Below are positions 18,012 to 26,394 of a stretch of DNA of 64,000 bases, piece by piece; the stretch's first letter is position 1; each line of letters starts with the position of its first letter. Source of the DNA: Rhodospirillaceae bacterium (GTDB lineage: Bacteria; Pseudomonadota; Alphaproteobacteria; Dongiales; Dongiaceae); assembly GCA_016712715.1 (NCBI GenBank), contig JADJQM010000002.1, positions 186,001 through 250,000 on the forward strand, in the 5' to 3' direction. The notes beneath the pieces were generated by a model that worked only from the letters and a program-made list of their open reading frames with translations, did not search any database and was not told the origin of the DNA. A program made the position numbers and the translations under genes.

Positions 18012-18043
18012 CGTGTGGCGGGAAGCATTGCTTCCCGCGCACG
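18012..18043 (-). other. Strong hairpin in rpsK-rpoA spacer
   Basis: GCGGGAAGC and GCTTCCCGC form a perfect 9-bp stem with a 3-nt loop, extended by CGTG/CACG after small bulges. On the transcribed strand it is followed by GCGTTTTAAGG, a weak T-run, so partial termination, RNase III cleavage or mRNA stabilisation are all possible. Confidence 0.55.
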
Positions 18044-18085
18044 TCGCAAATGGTGCCGGCAAAATGCGCCGGAACCGAATTCCGG

Positions 18086-18487
18086 TCAGACGCGGCGGCG
18101 CTTCGGCGGGCGGCAGCCGTTATGCGGGATCGGCGTCACGTCGCGGATCGAGGTGATGGTGAAGCCGGCGGCCTGCAAGGCACGCAGCGCGCTTTCACGA
18201 CCCGAACCCGGGCCCTTCACTTCGACTTCGAGCGTCTTCACGCCATGTTCCATCGCCTTCTTGGAAGCGGCGTCAGCAGCAACCTGGGCGGCGTAGGGGG
18301 TCGATTTGCGCGAACCCTTGAAACCGGAGGCGCCGGACGAAGCCCAGGCGACGGTGTTACCCTGATCATCAGTGATGGTGATCATGGTGTTGTTGAAGCT
18401 CGCATTCACATGGGCGATGCCCGACGTGATGTTCTTGCGTTCGCGCTTACGTACGCGGGCGCCGGTTGCGGCTGCTGCTTTCGCCAT
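18086..18487 (-). CDS. rpsK: 30S ribosomal protein S11
   Basis: 133 residues. Contains NITSGIAHVNASFNNTMITI near the N-terminus, GASGFKGSRKSTPYAAQ in the centre, and the conserved end TPIPHNGCRPPKRRRV. Standard length. Located between rpsM and rpoA as in the alpha operon. Confidence 0.98.
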   Translation of the reverse strand: MAKAAAATGARVRKRERKNITSGIAHVNASFNNTMITITDDQGNTVAWASSGASGFKGSRKSTPYAAQVAADAASKKAMEHGVKTLEVEVKGPGSGRESALRALQAAGFTITSIRDVTPIPHNGCRPPKRRRV

Positions 18488-18516
18488 TTTCTCGTCCGTT
18501 CCTTGAACAAAATGCA

Positions 18517-18535
18517 GCGGCCGTTGAGCGGCCGC
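18517..18535 (-). other. Hairpin in rpsM-rpsK spacer
   Basis: GCGGCCG and CGGCCGC form a 7-bp stem around a 5-nt loop, about 30 nt before the rpsK start. There is no T-run. The third short GC hairpin in alpha-operon spacers; function unknown. Confidence 0.4.
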
Positions 18536-18547
18536 GGCACATCAAAA

Positions 18548-18925
18548 TTACTTCGTTGCCTGCTTCTTGCCGGCGATGGCAACGGCCTTGCCCTTGCGGG
18601 TGCGGGCGTTGGTATGGGTACGCTGACCGTGAACCGGCAGGCCCTTGCGATGACGCAGGCCACGATAGCAGCCGAGATCCATCAGACGCTTAATGTTGAT
18701 GGCAACCTGGCGGCGCAAATCGCCCTCGACCATGTAATCCTGGTCGATGGTTTCGCGGATCTTACCGACTTCGGCGTCGGTCAGCTGATGCACACGACGC
18801 TCGGCCGGAATGCCGACCTTCGTGCAGATCTCGCTGGCCTTCTTCGGACCAATGCCAGTGATATAGGTCAACGCGATGATCACCCGCTTTTGCGTCGGAA
18901 TGTTCACGCCTGCAATACGCGCCAC
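18548..18925 (-). CDS. rpsM: 30S ribosomal protein S13
   Basis: 125 residues from GTG at 18925 (VARIAGVNIPTQKRV), with an AAGGAGAG ribosome site 6-9 nt upstream; longer readings to 18958 lack family similarity. Contains LTYITGIGPKKASEIC and the C-terminal RGLPVHGQRTHTNARTRKGK. First gene of the alpha operon here, 123 nt downstream of a promoter-like sequence. Confidence 0.97.
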   Translation of the reverse strand: MARIAGVNIPTQKRVIIALTYITGIGPKKASEICTKVGIPAERRVHQLTDAEVGKIRETIDQDYMVEGDLRRQVAINIKRLMDLGCYRGLRHRKGLPVHGQRTHTNARTRKGKAVAIAGKKQATK

Positions 18926-19009
18926 GTCGGCTCTCCTTAAATCATGCGATAAACGCAAGTCGAAACGCCCGAAAACCCTGGGTTCGCCGGGGGTGTCGAG
19001 AAGGCGCGC

Positions 19010-19037
19010 ATTATATGGCGAAATGCCCGCCCGTCAA
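19010..19037 (-). promoter_or_regulatory. Sigma70-type promoter for rpsM-rpsK-rpoA-rplQ
   Basis: Minus strand: TTGACG at 19032-19037, a 16-nt spacer, then a perfect TATAAT at 19010-19015. It lies between adk and rpsM and would let the alpha operon be transcribed independently of the long upstream cluster. Identification is by consensus only. Confidence 0.75.
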
Positions 19038-19088
19038 CCTCTGGTCCGCCTTTCGGGCGATTCCAGATTTCCGAGTTAAATCAAAGAA

Positions 19089-19745
19089 TTAGGTTTTGAT
19101 TTTTGTTAACACTTGCTCGATCTGTTTGGTGACTTCATCAAGTTCCGCCATGCCGTCCACCTGATGCAGCAACCCCTTGCCCTTGTAATAGGGCAGAATC
19201 GGGGCCGTCTGCTGGCGATAGGCGACCAGCCTGGCTTTGACCGTTTCGGCATTGTCGTCCTTGCGGCGGGTGAAGTCGGTCCCCCCGCAGGAATCGCACA
19301 CGCCGGCGACTTTCGGTTTCTGGAAAGTGTCGTGATAGCCAGCACCGCATTTGGCACAGGCATAGCGGCCGGAGATGCGCTCAACCAAAGCTGCCTCATC
19401 CACCGCGAGTTCAATGACGCCGTCGATCTTGGCGCTGTGCCGGGCCAGCATTGAATCGAGCGCCGTGGCCTGGCCTTCAGTGCGCGGGAAGCCGTCGAGG
19501 ACGAACCCGTCCTTGCAATCCGGCTTCTCGATGCGGCCTTCGATCATGCTGATGACGATGTCATCGGACATCAACTGGCCGGCATCCATTACCTTCTTGG
19601 CCTGCGCACCCAAGGGAGATCCCGATGCCACTTCGGCACGAAGCATGTCCCCGGTCGAGAGTTGCACCAGATGGTGTCGGTCGAATAAGCGCTTCGCTTG
19701 CGTACCCTTGCCCGCCCCCGGCGGACCCAGCAGGATCAGTTTCAT
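19089..19745 (-). CDS. adk: Adenylate kinase (zinc-type LID)
   Basis: 218 residues. Interconverts ATP + AMP and 2 ADP. P-loop GPPGAGKGTQAKR at residues 7-19, AMP-binding QLSTGDMLRAE, and DGFPRTEGQ. The LID domain carries CAKC and CDSC, a four-cysteine zinc knuckle in a long-form enzyme. Its ATG overlaps the secY stop by 4 nt, the usual coupling in the spc operon of alphaproteobacteria. Confidence 0.97.
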   Translation of the reverse strand: MKLILLGPPGAGKGTQAKRLFDRHHLVQLSTGDMLRAEVASGSPLGAQAKKVMDAGQLMSDDIVISMIEGRIEKPDCKDGFVLDGFPRTEGQATALDSMLARHSAKIDGVIELAVDEAALVERISGRYACAKCGAGYHDTFQKPKVAGVCDSCGGTDFTRRKDDNAETVKARLVAYRQQTAPILPYYKGKGLLHQVDGMAELDEVTKQIEQVLTKIKT

Positions 19746-21091
19746 CCGCGCCGCCCTTTGAGCTTCGATTTCTTCAGCAGGCCTTCATATTGATGTGCCA
19801 GCAGATGCGAGTGGATCTGCGCCACGGTATCCATTGTCACCGAAACCACGATGAGCAGACTGGTACCGCCGAAATAGAACGGCATGGCATAGTTGGCGAT
19901 GAGGACTTCCGGCAGGGCGCAGATGACGGCGAGATAGGCAGCACCCACCACGGTCAGCCGCGTCAGCACGTAATCGAAATACTCGGCGGTGTTCTTGCCC
20001 GGGCGGATGCCCGGCAGGAAGCCACCATGCTTCTTCAGATTCTCCGCGGTGTCGTCCGGATTGAAGACGATGGCGGTATAGAAGAAGGCAAAGAAGACGA
20101 TCAAGGCAATGTAGGAAACGATGTAGAGCGGTCGGCCATGGCCGAAATAGGTCATCGCATCCTGCAGCAAGGTCGGCGTATCGGCGCCAGTGCCGTAGAA
20201 ACCAGCGACGGTCAGCGGCAGCAGCAGGATCGACGAGGCGAAAATCGGCGGGATGACGCCCGATGCATTGAGCTTCATCGGAAGATGCGAGGATTCGCCA
20301 CCAAACATGCGGTTGCCGACTTGGCGTTTGGGGTATTGCACGATCAGGCGACGCTGAGCGCGTTCGAAGAACACGATACCGGTAATGGCCGCGACGGCGA
20401 CGACGGCGAAGAGCAGCACGGTCAGGCCGGAGATGGAGCCGGCCCAAAGCTGCTCGAGCAGCTGGCCGAGAGACGTCGGCAGGCGCGAGACGATACCGGC
20501 GAAGATGATGAGCGAGATGCCGTTGCCGATGCCGCGCGCGGTGATCTGTTCACCCAGCCACATCAGGAACAAGGTGCCGCCGGTGAGCGTCACGACGGTC
20601 ACGAAAATGAACATGGCGCCCGGATCGATGACGGCACCGCCGGACGGACCGGCCATGCTCTGCAATCCCTTGGCCATGCCGAAGGATTGGACCATGGCAA
20701 GCACAACAGTGCCATAGCGGGTGTATTGGTTGATCTTCTTGCGGCCTGACTCGCCTTCCTTCTTCCACGCTTCAAGCGTGGGCGAGACACTGGTCAGGAG
20801 CTGCATGATGATCGATGCGGAGATATACGGCATGATGCCGAGCGCAAACACGGTCATGCGGCTGATGGCGCCGCCGGCGAACATGTCGACCATGCCCAGC
20901 ACGCCGCCTGAATGCTGCGAGAAGATCGCCGCGAAGGCCGCCGAATCAATTCCTGGTAGCGGGATATAGGCGCCGATACGGGCGACGATGAGCGCACCCA
21001 GCGTGAACCAGATGCGCGCCTTCAGCTCTTCTGCCTTGGCGAAAGCGCCAAAATTGATATTGGCGGCAAGTTGTTCAGCAGCGGAGGCCAT
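19742..21091 (-). CDS. secY: Protein translocase subunit SecY
   Basis: 449 residues with about ten hydrophobic segments. Signatures include LGALIVARIGAYIPLPGID in the first transmembrane region, GIMPYISASIIMQLL, the plug region, and QYPKRQVGNRMFGGESSHLPMKLN in the cytoplasmic ribosome-binding loop. Channel of the Sec translocon in the inner membrane. It is separated from rplO by 103 nt holding a large hairpin. Confidence 0.98.
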   Translation of the reverse strand: MASAAEQLAANINFGAFAKAEELKARIWFTLGALIVARIGAYIPLPGIDSAAFAAIFSQHSGGVLGMVDMFAGGAISRMTVFALGIMPYISASIIMQLLTSVSPTLEAWKKEGESGRKKINQYTRYGTVVLAMVQSFGMAKGLQSMAGPSGGAVIDPGAMFIFVTVVTLTGGTLFLMWLGEQITARGIGNGISLIIFAGIVSRLPTSLGQLLEQLWAGSISGLTVLLFAVVAVAAITGIVFFERAQRRLIVQYPKRQVGNRMFGGESSHLPMKLNASGVIPPIFASSILLLPLTVAGFYGTGADTPTLLQDAMTYFGHGRPLYIVSYIALIVFFAFFYTAIVFNPDDTAENLKKHGGFLPGIRPGKNTAEYFDYVLTRLTVVGAAYLAVICALPEVLIANYAMPFYFGGTSLLIVVSVTMDTVAQIHSHLLAHQYEGLLKKSKLKGRRG

Positions 21092-21141
21092 CAGTTACCC
21101 TTCGGCGCGTCGGTGCAATGCTGTGTAGGGGGTATTTAGTG

Positions 21142-21180
21142 ATCAGGCCCCCGCATTGCATCGGGGGCCTGATTTTATTT
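21142..21180 (+). terminator. Terminator-like hairpin between rplO and secY, oriented antisense to the operon
   Basis: A perfect 12-bp stem ATCAGGCCCCCG / CGGGGGCCTGAT with an 8-nt loop. The T-rich tail TTTTATTT lies on the plus strand, whereas the ribosomal genes are on minus. As drawn it would stop transcription running against the operon. In the sense direction the same hairpin lacks a T-run and might act as a processing or attenuation signal. Confidence 0.6.
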
Positions 21181-21194
21181 GAGGTGCCGTAACC

Positions 21195-21686
21195 TTACGC
21201 CGCGGCGCCTTCGACCTTGGGCTTCTTCGGGGCCTTGACGACCACCGTGCCGCCCGCCTTCTCGACCGCTTCGATCGCCGCCTTGGAGGCGCCGACGACC
21301 GTGATGTTGAGCTTGGTCTTCAATTCGCCCTTGGCCAGCAGGCGGACACCGTCGCGGACCCGGCCGATAAGACCAGCAGCCTTCAGCACCTTGCCATTGA
21401 CCGGCTTGGTGGCATCGAGGCGCTTGGCGTCGATCGCATCCTGCAGCGAACCAAGGTTCACCACCGCAAAGTCGAGGCGGAAGATGTTGTTGAAGCCGCG
21501 CTTCGGCAAACGCCGATAGAGCGGCATCTGGCCACCTTCGAATCCGTTGATGGAGACGCCCGAGCGTGCGGTCTGGCCCTTGCCACCCTTGCCCGAGGTC
21601 TTGCCCTTGGTCGAACCGATACCGCGGCCGACACGGATGCGCTTCTTGCGGGCACCCGGATTGTCTGAAAGCTCATGCAGCTTCAT
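21195..21686 (-). CDS. rplO: 50S ribosomal protein L15
   Basis: 163 residues. The N-terminus is MKLHELSDNPGARKKRIRVGRG followed by a glycine/lysine-rich segment (GKTSGKGGKGQTAR), as in all L15. It has FEGGQMPLYRRLPKRGF in the centre and an alanine/lysine-rich end. Located between rpmD and secY. Confidence 0.98.
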   Translation of the reverse strand: MKLHELSDNPGARKKRIRVGRGIGSTKGKTSGKGGKGQTARSGVSINGFEGGQMPLYRRLPKRGFNNIFRLDFAVVNLGSLQDAIDAKRLDATKPVNGKVLKAAGLIGRVRDGVRLLAKGELKTKLNITVVGASKAAIEAVEKAGGTVVVKAPKKPKVEGAAA

Positions 21687-21697
21687 GGTACTGTTCC

Positions 21698-21883
21698 TTA
21701 CTTCGCCGGTTCGATCAGCAGCAGGTGCTGGACCTTGCGCAGCATGCCGCGGACCGACGGTGTATCGTCGACTTCGCGCGTGCGGTTCATCTTGTCGAGA
21801 CCGAGGGCCTTCAGCGTACCGCGCTGATCGGCCGGACGGCCGATGCTGCTCCCGATCTGGGTGACTTTGACCTTGTCAGCCAT
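21698..21883 (-). CDS. rpmD: 50S ribosomal protein L30
   Basis: 61 residues: VKVTQIGSSIGRPADQRGTLKALGL followed by a DTPSVRGMLRKVQHL helix, the standard short bacterial L30. Lies 26 nt after rpsE and 11 nt before rplO. Confidence 0.96.
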   Translation of the reverse strand: MADKVKVTQIGSSIGRPADQRGTLKALGLDKMNRTREVDDTPSVRGMLRKVQHLLLIEPAK

Positions 21884-21909
21884 GTTCTAAACTCCCTTGC
21901 CCGAAGCGC

Positions 21910-22479
21910 TTATTCGCGCGCTTCGGCGGCGGCATCCTTGCGGCCAATCACATCGCTCACCTTCTTGCCGCGGCGGGCAGCCACGGAACGGGGCGAGGAG
22001 CAATGATTGAGCGCGTCGAAAGCGGCGCGGATCATGTTGTGCGGGTTGGACGTGCCGACCGACTTCGCCACGACGTCGTTGACGCCCAAGGCTTCGAAGA
22101 TGGCACGGACCGGACCGCCGGCGATGATGCCGGTACCGGCATCGGCGGCGCGCAGAACGACGCGGCCGGCACCGTAGTGACCGGTCACGTCATGGTGCAG
22201 CGTGCGACCCTCGCGCAGCGGCACGCGGATCATGCCGCGACGCGCCTGGTCGGTAGCCTTGCGGATGGCTTCCGGCACTTCCTTGGCCTTGCCGGCGCCG
22301 TGGCCGACGCGGCCCTTGCCGTCACCGACGACAACGATCGCGGCGAAGCCGAAGCGCTTGCCACCCTTCACCACCTTTGCAACGCGGTTGATCCCGACGA
22401 GCTTTTCGATGAGCTCGACCTCGGTCTCCCGGTCGCGGCGCTCGCGGTCGCGGCGCTCGCTCTTTGCTGGTTTGGCCAT
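21910..22479 (-). CDS. rpsE: 30S ribosomal protein S5
   Basis: 189 residues. A charged, repetitive N-terminal extension (RRDRERRDRETE) precedes the S5 core with VGINRVAKVVKGGKRFGF, GHGAGKAKEVPEAIRKA and the C-terminal AGTGIIAGGPVRAIFEALGV. S5 contributes to decoding fidelity and the mRNA entry site. Confidence 0.98.
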   Translation of the reverse strand: MAKPAKSERRDRERRDRETEVELIEKLVGINRVAKVVKGGKRFGFAAIVVVGDGKGRVGHGAGKAKEVPEAIRKATDQARRGMIRVPLREGRTLHHDVTGHYGAGRVVLRAADAGTGIIAGGPVRAIFEALGVNDVVAKSVGTSNPHNMIRAAFDALNHCSSPRSVAARRGKKVSDVIGRKDAAAEARE

Positions 22480-22497
22480 AGTCTTTAGGTCCCTTCC

Positions 22498-22860
22498 TTA
22501 GAACGCCAGCCCGCCTTCGCGGGCGGCGTCGGCCAGGGCCTTGACCCGACCGTGGTAAATGTAACCGCCGCGATCAAAGACGACTTCCTTGATGCCCTTC
22601 GACACAGCGCGTTCGGCAATGAGTTTCCCCACGGCCTTGGCGGCATCGATATTGGCGCCGGTCTTGAGCTTGCCCTTGAGTTCCTTGTCCACCGTCGACG
22701 CGGCGGCAAGCGTGTTGCCGTTCACGTCATCGATGATCTGAACATAGATGTGCAGGCCCGAACGGTACACCGACAAACGCGGGCGCCCGATCGACTTCTT
22801 CCGGAGCGAGGTCCGGACGCGCGCCCTGCGGCGCTCGAAAAGTTCTTTCGCTTTCGACAT
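22498..22860 (-). CDS. rplR: 50S ribosomal protein L18
   Basis: 120 residues. RPRLSVYRSGLHIYVQIID and the C-terminal VVFDRGGYIYHGRVKALADAARE are characteristic of this 5S rRNA-binding protein. Standard length and position between rplF and rpsE. Confidence 0.98.
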   Translation of the reverse strand: MSKAKELFERRRARVRTSLRKKSIGRPRLSVYRSGLHIYVQIIDDVNGNTLAAASTVDKELKGKLKTGANIDAAKAVGKLIAERAVSKGIKEVVFDRGGYIYHGRVKALADAAREGGLAF

Positions 22861-22869
22861 GTCCAGCCC

Positions 22870-23403
22870 TTACTTCTTCTTGCCTTCCTTGCGCAGGATG
22901 GTCTCGGTCGAGTACTTGATACCCTTGCCCTTGTAGGGCTCGGGAGCACGATAGCTGCGGATCTCCGCGGCTACTTGACCAACCGTCTGCTTGTCGAACC
23001 CGGTAATCGAGATCGACGTCGGCTTATCGCATTTCACCGTGATGCCTTCCGGAATCGGATAGCTCACGTCGTGGCTGTAGCCGAGATTGAGTTGCAGGTT
23101 CTTGCCCTGGACGGCAGCACGGTAACCGGTGCCGTTGATCTCGAGAACCTTGGTGAAGCCTTTGGAGACGCCTTCGACCATGTTCTTGAGATTGGCGCGC
23201 GTCGCGCCCCAGCTCATGCGAGCCTGCTTCGTTTCGGTGATGGGCTTCACCCATACCTTGTCGCCTTCCACCTTCACCTCGACATGGGACGAGATCGGCA
23301 GCTTGAGCGAGCCGAGCTTGCCCTTCACCGTGGCCAGGCCGCCGGCGAGGTCGACGCTGACGCCTTGCGGCAGCGGGACGGGGTTTTTACCTACGCGAGA
23401 CAT
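22870..23403 (-). CDS. rplF: 50S ribosomal protein L6
   Basis: 177 residues starting MSRVGKNPVPLPQGV. Two tandem L6 domains: KGKLGSLKLPI in the first, GYSHDVSYPIPEGI and the terminal SYRAPEPYKGKGIKY rRNA-binding motif in the second. Located between rpsH and rplR. Confidence 0.98.
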   Translation of the reverse strand: MSRVGKNPVPLPQGVSVDLAGGLATVKGKLGSLKLPISSHVEVKVEGDKVWVKPITETKQARMSWGATRANLKNMVEGVSKGFTKVLEINGTGYRAAVQGKNLQLNLGYSHDVSYPIPEGITVKCDKPTSISITGFDKQTVGQVAAEIRSYRAPEPYKGKGIKYSTETILRKEGKKK

Positions 23404-23421
23404 GATTTCCGTTCCTCTCGC

Positions 23422-23811
23422 TTAGAACACGCGGCACAGCACTTCGCCACCCACGTTTTGGGTACGCGCTTCGCTGTCCGAGAGGACGCCACGGGGCGTC
23501 GATAAGATGGAAATGCCGAGGCCGTTATAGTAGCGCGGCAGATCGGAGATCTTCGAATAGACCCGACGACCGGGTTTCGACACGCGGGCGATCTCCTGAA
23601 TCACGGGCTGACCCTCGTGATACTTGAGCTCGACCGTGATCTCGCCGCCAGGCTTGGTGCCGTCGACGCTGAAATTGCGGATATAACCTTCGCGCTTCAG
23701 AACTTCGAGCACATTGGCACGAAGACGCGACGAAGGACTGGTCACTGCCGACATCCGGGCCTTTTGGCCGTTGCGGATGCGCGTCAGGAGATCTCCCAAG
23801 GGATCGTTCAT
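23422..23811 (-). CDS. rpsH: 30S ribosomal protein S8
   Basis: 129 residues from ATG at 23811 (MNDPLGDLLTRIRNGQ); codons further upstream lack similarity. The C-terminal half has SKPGRRVYSKISDLPRYYNG and STPRGVLSDSEA. In enterobacteria S8 represses the spc operon by binding near rplE; whether this holds here is not visible. Confidence 0.98.
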   Translation of the reverse strand: MNDPLGDLLTRIRNGQKARMSAVTSPSSRLRANVLEVLKREGYIRNFSVDGTKPGGEITVELKYHEGQPVIQEIARVSKPGRRVYSKISDLPRYYNGLGISILSTPRGVLSDSEARTQNVGGEVLCRVF

Positions 23812-23821
23812 CTCTTGCTCC

Positions 23822-24127
23822 TTACCAGCTTGCCTTGACCATGCCAGGAATCTGGCCGGTCGAAGCGAGCTCGCGCAACGCAATGCGCGACAGCTTGAAT
23901 TTGCGATAGGTCGCGCGCGGGCGGCCGGAGAGTTCGCAACGATTGCGGATGCGGACCTTCGACGAGTTGCGCGGCAGTTCGGCGAGCTTCAGGCGCGCCG
24001 CGAAGCGCTCTTCCATCGGCAACGCCTCGTTGTTGGCGGCAGCCTTCAAGCGCGCACGACGGGCAGCGAACTGCTTGGTCATCTTCTCGCGCTTCTTGTT
24101 CTTCTGAACGGAGCTAGTCTTAGCCAT
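23822..24127 (-). CDS. rpsN: 30S ribosomal protein S14 (zinc-independent form)
   Basis: 101 residues, the long form. Contains RNRCELSGRPRATYRKFKLS with only one cysteine instead of the CxxC pairs of the zinc form, and ends SRIALRELASTGQIPGMVKASW. Located between rplE and rpsH. Confidence 0.98.
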   Translation of the reverse strand: MAKTSSVQKNKKREKMTKQFAARRARLKAAANNEALPMEERFAARLKLAELPRNSSKVRIRNRCELSGRPRATYRKFKLSRIALRELASTGQIPGMVKASW

Positions 24128-24148
24128 GTCTTTTCCTCCGGCTCAGGC

Positions 24149-24691
24149 TTAATTGATGAAGGGCATTTGAAAGCCCTTCAGCAACGCCTTGGCCTCAGCA
24201 TCGGTCTTGGCGGTTGTGACGATAATGATGTCCATGCCACGCACCGCATCGACCTTGTCGTAGTCGATCTCGGGGAACACCAGCTGCTCCTTGAGGCCGA
24301 GGGCATAGTTGCCACGACCGTCGAAGCTGGTGCCGCTGACGCCACGGAAATCGCGGACGCGGGGCAGGGCGATGGTGATCAGGCGGTCCAAGAACTCATA
24401 CATCTTGGCGCGACGCAGGGTCACCTTGGTGCCGATCGACATGCCTTCGCGCAGCTTGTAGACCGCGATCGACTTGCGGGCCTTGGTCACCACCGGCTTC
24501 TGGCCGGCAATGGCGGTGAGCTCGTCAACGGCGACGTTGATCTTCTTGCTGTCGGCGGCGGCTTCGCCAACGCCCATGTTGATGACGATCTTCTCGATCT
24601 TCGGGCACTGGTGGACGTTCTCGTAGGAGAACTCCTTCATCAGGGCCGGACGAACGACGGTTTCGAAATGCTCGTGCAAGCGGGTACGCAT
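24149..24691 (-). CDS. rplE: 50S ribosomal protein L5
   Basis: 180 residues from ATG at 24691 (MRTRLHEHFETVVRPAL), preceded by GAGGACAG; an in-frame ATG six codons earlier overlaps rplX and is less likely. Contains KIEKIVINMGVGEA, GQKPVVTKARKSIA and the 5S rRNA-contact region RDFRGVSGTSFDGRGNYALG. Confidence 0.97.
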   Translation of the reverse strand: MRTRLHEHFETVVRPALMKEFSYENVHQCPKIEKIVINMGVGEAAADSKKINVAVDELTAIAGQKPVVTKARKSIAVYKLREGMSIGTKVTLRRAKMYEFLDRLITIALPRVRDFRGVSGTSFDGRGNYALGLKEQLVFPEIDYDKVDAVRGMDIIIVTTAKTDAEAKALLKGFQMPFIN

Positions 24692-24705
24692 CTGTCCTCG
24701 CTCCC

Positions 24706-25023
24706 TCAATCAATCTTTTCGCCGGAACGGCGCGAGACGCGAACCTTCGCGTCGCCGTCGATCCGGTAGCCGATACGCGTCGGCTTCTGCGTCTTCGGGT
24801 CGATGTGGGCGATGTTGGAGACGTGAATGGTCGCCTCCTTCTCGATGATCCCACCCGGCGTCTGCATGGACTGCTTCTGATGATGCTTGGCCATGTTCAC
24901 GCCGCGCACCTTGACGCGGTTGTTGGCGGGCTGGACTTCGATGATCTCACCGGTCTTGCCCTTGTCGCGACCGGTGATCACAACCACCTTGTCGCCCTTT
25001 TTGACTTTAAGCTTTGTTGCCAT
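24706..25023 (-). CDS. rplX: 50S ribosomal protein L24
   Basis: 105 residues from ATG at 25023 (MATKLKVKKGDKVVVITGRDKGK), which opens directly into the KOW motif. An upstream in-frame start overlaps rplN and is disfavoured. Ends with RIGYRIDGDAKVRVSRRSGE, as in alphaproteobacterial L24. Confidence 0.97.
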   Translation of the reverse strand: MATKLKVKKGDKVVVITGRDKGKTGEIIEVQPANNRVKVRGVNMAKHHQKQSMQTPGGIIEKEATIHVSNIAHIDPKTQKPTRIGYRIDGDAKVRVSRRSGEKID

Positions 25024-25046
25024 TTTCAGCACCTTGCCTCTCGCGC

Positions 25047-25415
25047 TCACAACACTTCGGGAGCGAGCGAGATGATCTTCATGAACTTCTTGCCGCGGAG
25101 CTCGCGAGTCACCGGGCCGAAGATGCGGGTGCCGATGGGCTCACCCTGCTTGTTGATCAACACCGCAGCGTTGCGGTCGAAGCGAATGGCAGAGCCATCG
25201 GCGCGGCGGATTTCCTTGGCGGTGCGCACGATGACGGCGCGATGGACATCGCCCTTCTTCACCTTGCCGCGCGGAATGGCTTCCTTGATGGACACGACGA
25301 TGACGTCGCCCACTTCGGCTGTGCGGCGCTTCGAGCCACCCAGCACCTTGATGCACTGCACCCTGCGCGCGCCTGAGTTGTCGGCGACATCCAGGTTCGT
25401 CTGCATCTGGATCAT
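25047..25415 (-). CDS. rplN: 50S ribosomal protein L14
   Basis: 122 residues starting MIQMQTNLDVADNSGARRV, with the signature GDVIVVSIKEAIPRGKVKKGDV and the end KFMKIISLAPEVL. Standard length. First gene after rpsQ in the spc block. Confidence 0.98.
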   Translation of the reverse strand: MIQMQTNLDVADNSGARRVQCIKVLGGSKRRTAEVGDVIVVSIKEAIPRGKVKKGDVHRAVIVRTAKEIRRADGSAIRFDRNAAVLINKQGEPIGTRIFGPVTRELRGKKFMKIISLAPEVL

Positions 25416-25453
25416 GGTTCAGATCCTCTCGTTACAATTACGCTAGTTAACAG

Positions 25454-25699
25454 TTAAGCCTGGGCGGTGGCAGCGTCGACCACTTCCCAATGCTTGGTCT
25501 TCGACAAGGGACGGCATTCCTGGATAAACACCACGTCGCCGACCTTGCACTTGTTTTCAGCGTCGTGCGCAGCGTAGCGCTTCGAACGACGGATGATCTT
25601 CTTGTAGACCGGGTGCATGACGCGACGCTCGACCAATACGGTGATGGTCTTGTCGGTCTTGTCACTGACCACGGTGCCTTGCAGAACGCGCTTGGGCAT
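25454..25699 (-). CDS. rpsQ: 30S ribosomal protein S17
   Basis: 81 residues starting MPKRVLQGTVVSDKTDKTITV, with RRVMHPVYKKIIRRSKRY and VGDVVFIQECRPLSKTKHW. An OB-fold protein binding 16S rRNA helices. Follows rpmC by 21 nt. Confidence 0.98.
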   Translation of the reverse strand: MPKRVLQGTVVSDKTDKTITVLVERRVMHPVYKKIIRRSKRYAAHDAENKCKVGDVVFIQECRPLSKTKHWEVVDAATAQA

Positions 25700-25720
25700 T
25701 CTCTCTCTCCTGCTTCCCGC

Positions 25721-25924
25721 TTAGGCCGAGGCCTTCGACTGCGCCTTCTGGCGCAGCGAAGTCTCAATGCGGGCGATGTCACGCCGAACGACGCGCACGC
25801 GCGCGGTGTTTTCTAGCTGCCCCGACGCGCGCTGAAAGCGCAGGTTGAAGGCCTCTTTCTTCAAGCTAACGAGGTCAGCCTTGAGCTGGTCCTCGGTCTT
25901 CAGGCTAACGTCTTTTGCCTTCAT
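25721..25924 (-). CDS. rpmC: 50S ribosomal protein L29
   Basis: 67 residues: KDVSLKTEDQLKADLVSLKKEAFNLR and RVVRRDIARIETSLRQK, the two-helix L29 fold at the tunnel exit. Follows rplP by 18 nt. Confidence 0.97.
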   Translation of the reverse strand: MKAKDVSLKTEDQLKADLVSLKKEAFNLRFQRASGQLENTARVRVVRRDIARIETSLRQKAQSKASA

Positions 25925-25942
25925 GATCGGGTTCCTCGTTTC

Positions 25943-26359
25943 TTATTCTTCGCCAATACGGCCGACGAGGCGCGTCTTGATCGGCAACTTCGCGGCGGCG
26001 AGGGTGAATGCCTCTTCCGCCAGGTTCCGGTTCACGCCGTCGATCTCGAACATGATGCGACCCGGCTTCACGCGGCACATCCAGAATTCCGGCGTACCCT
26101 TGCCCGAACCCATGCGCACTTCGGCGGGCTTGCGGCTGACCGGCACGTCCGGGAAGACCCGGATCCACACCTTGCCGACACGCTTCATGTGACGCGTGAT
26201 GGCGCGGCGGGCCGCTTCGATCTGGCGGGCCGTGATACGGCCTGGTTCCATCGCCTTCATGCCGAAAGCGCCGAAATCGAGGGTGTAGCCGCCCTTGGCG
26301 TCGCCCTTGATCCGACCCTTATGGGCCTTACGAAATTTTGTCCGCTTAGGAGAAAGCAT
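25943..26359 (-). CDS. rplP: 50S ribosomal protein L16
   Basis: 138 residues starting MLSPKRTKFRKAHKGR. Contains LDFGAFGMKAMEPGRITARQIEAARRAI and RIFPDVPVSRKPAEVRMGSGKG, both highly conserved. Located between rpsC and rpmC. Confidence 0.98.
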   Translation of the reverse strand: MLSPKRTKFRKAHKGRIKGDAKGGYTLDFGAFGMKAMEPGRITARQIEAARRAITRHMKRVGKVWIRVFPDVPVSRKPAEVRMGSGKGTPEFWMCRVKPGRIMFEIDGVNRNLAEEAFTLAAAKLPIKTRLVGRIGEE

Positions 26360-26394
26360 CGTCCTGTTTCCTATCGCTCTCTAAGGCCTGGGCC

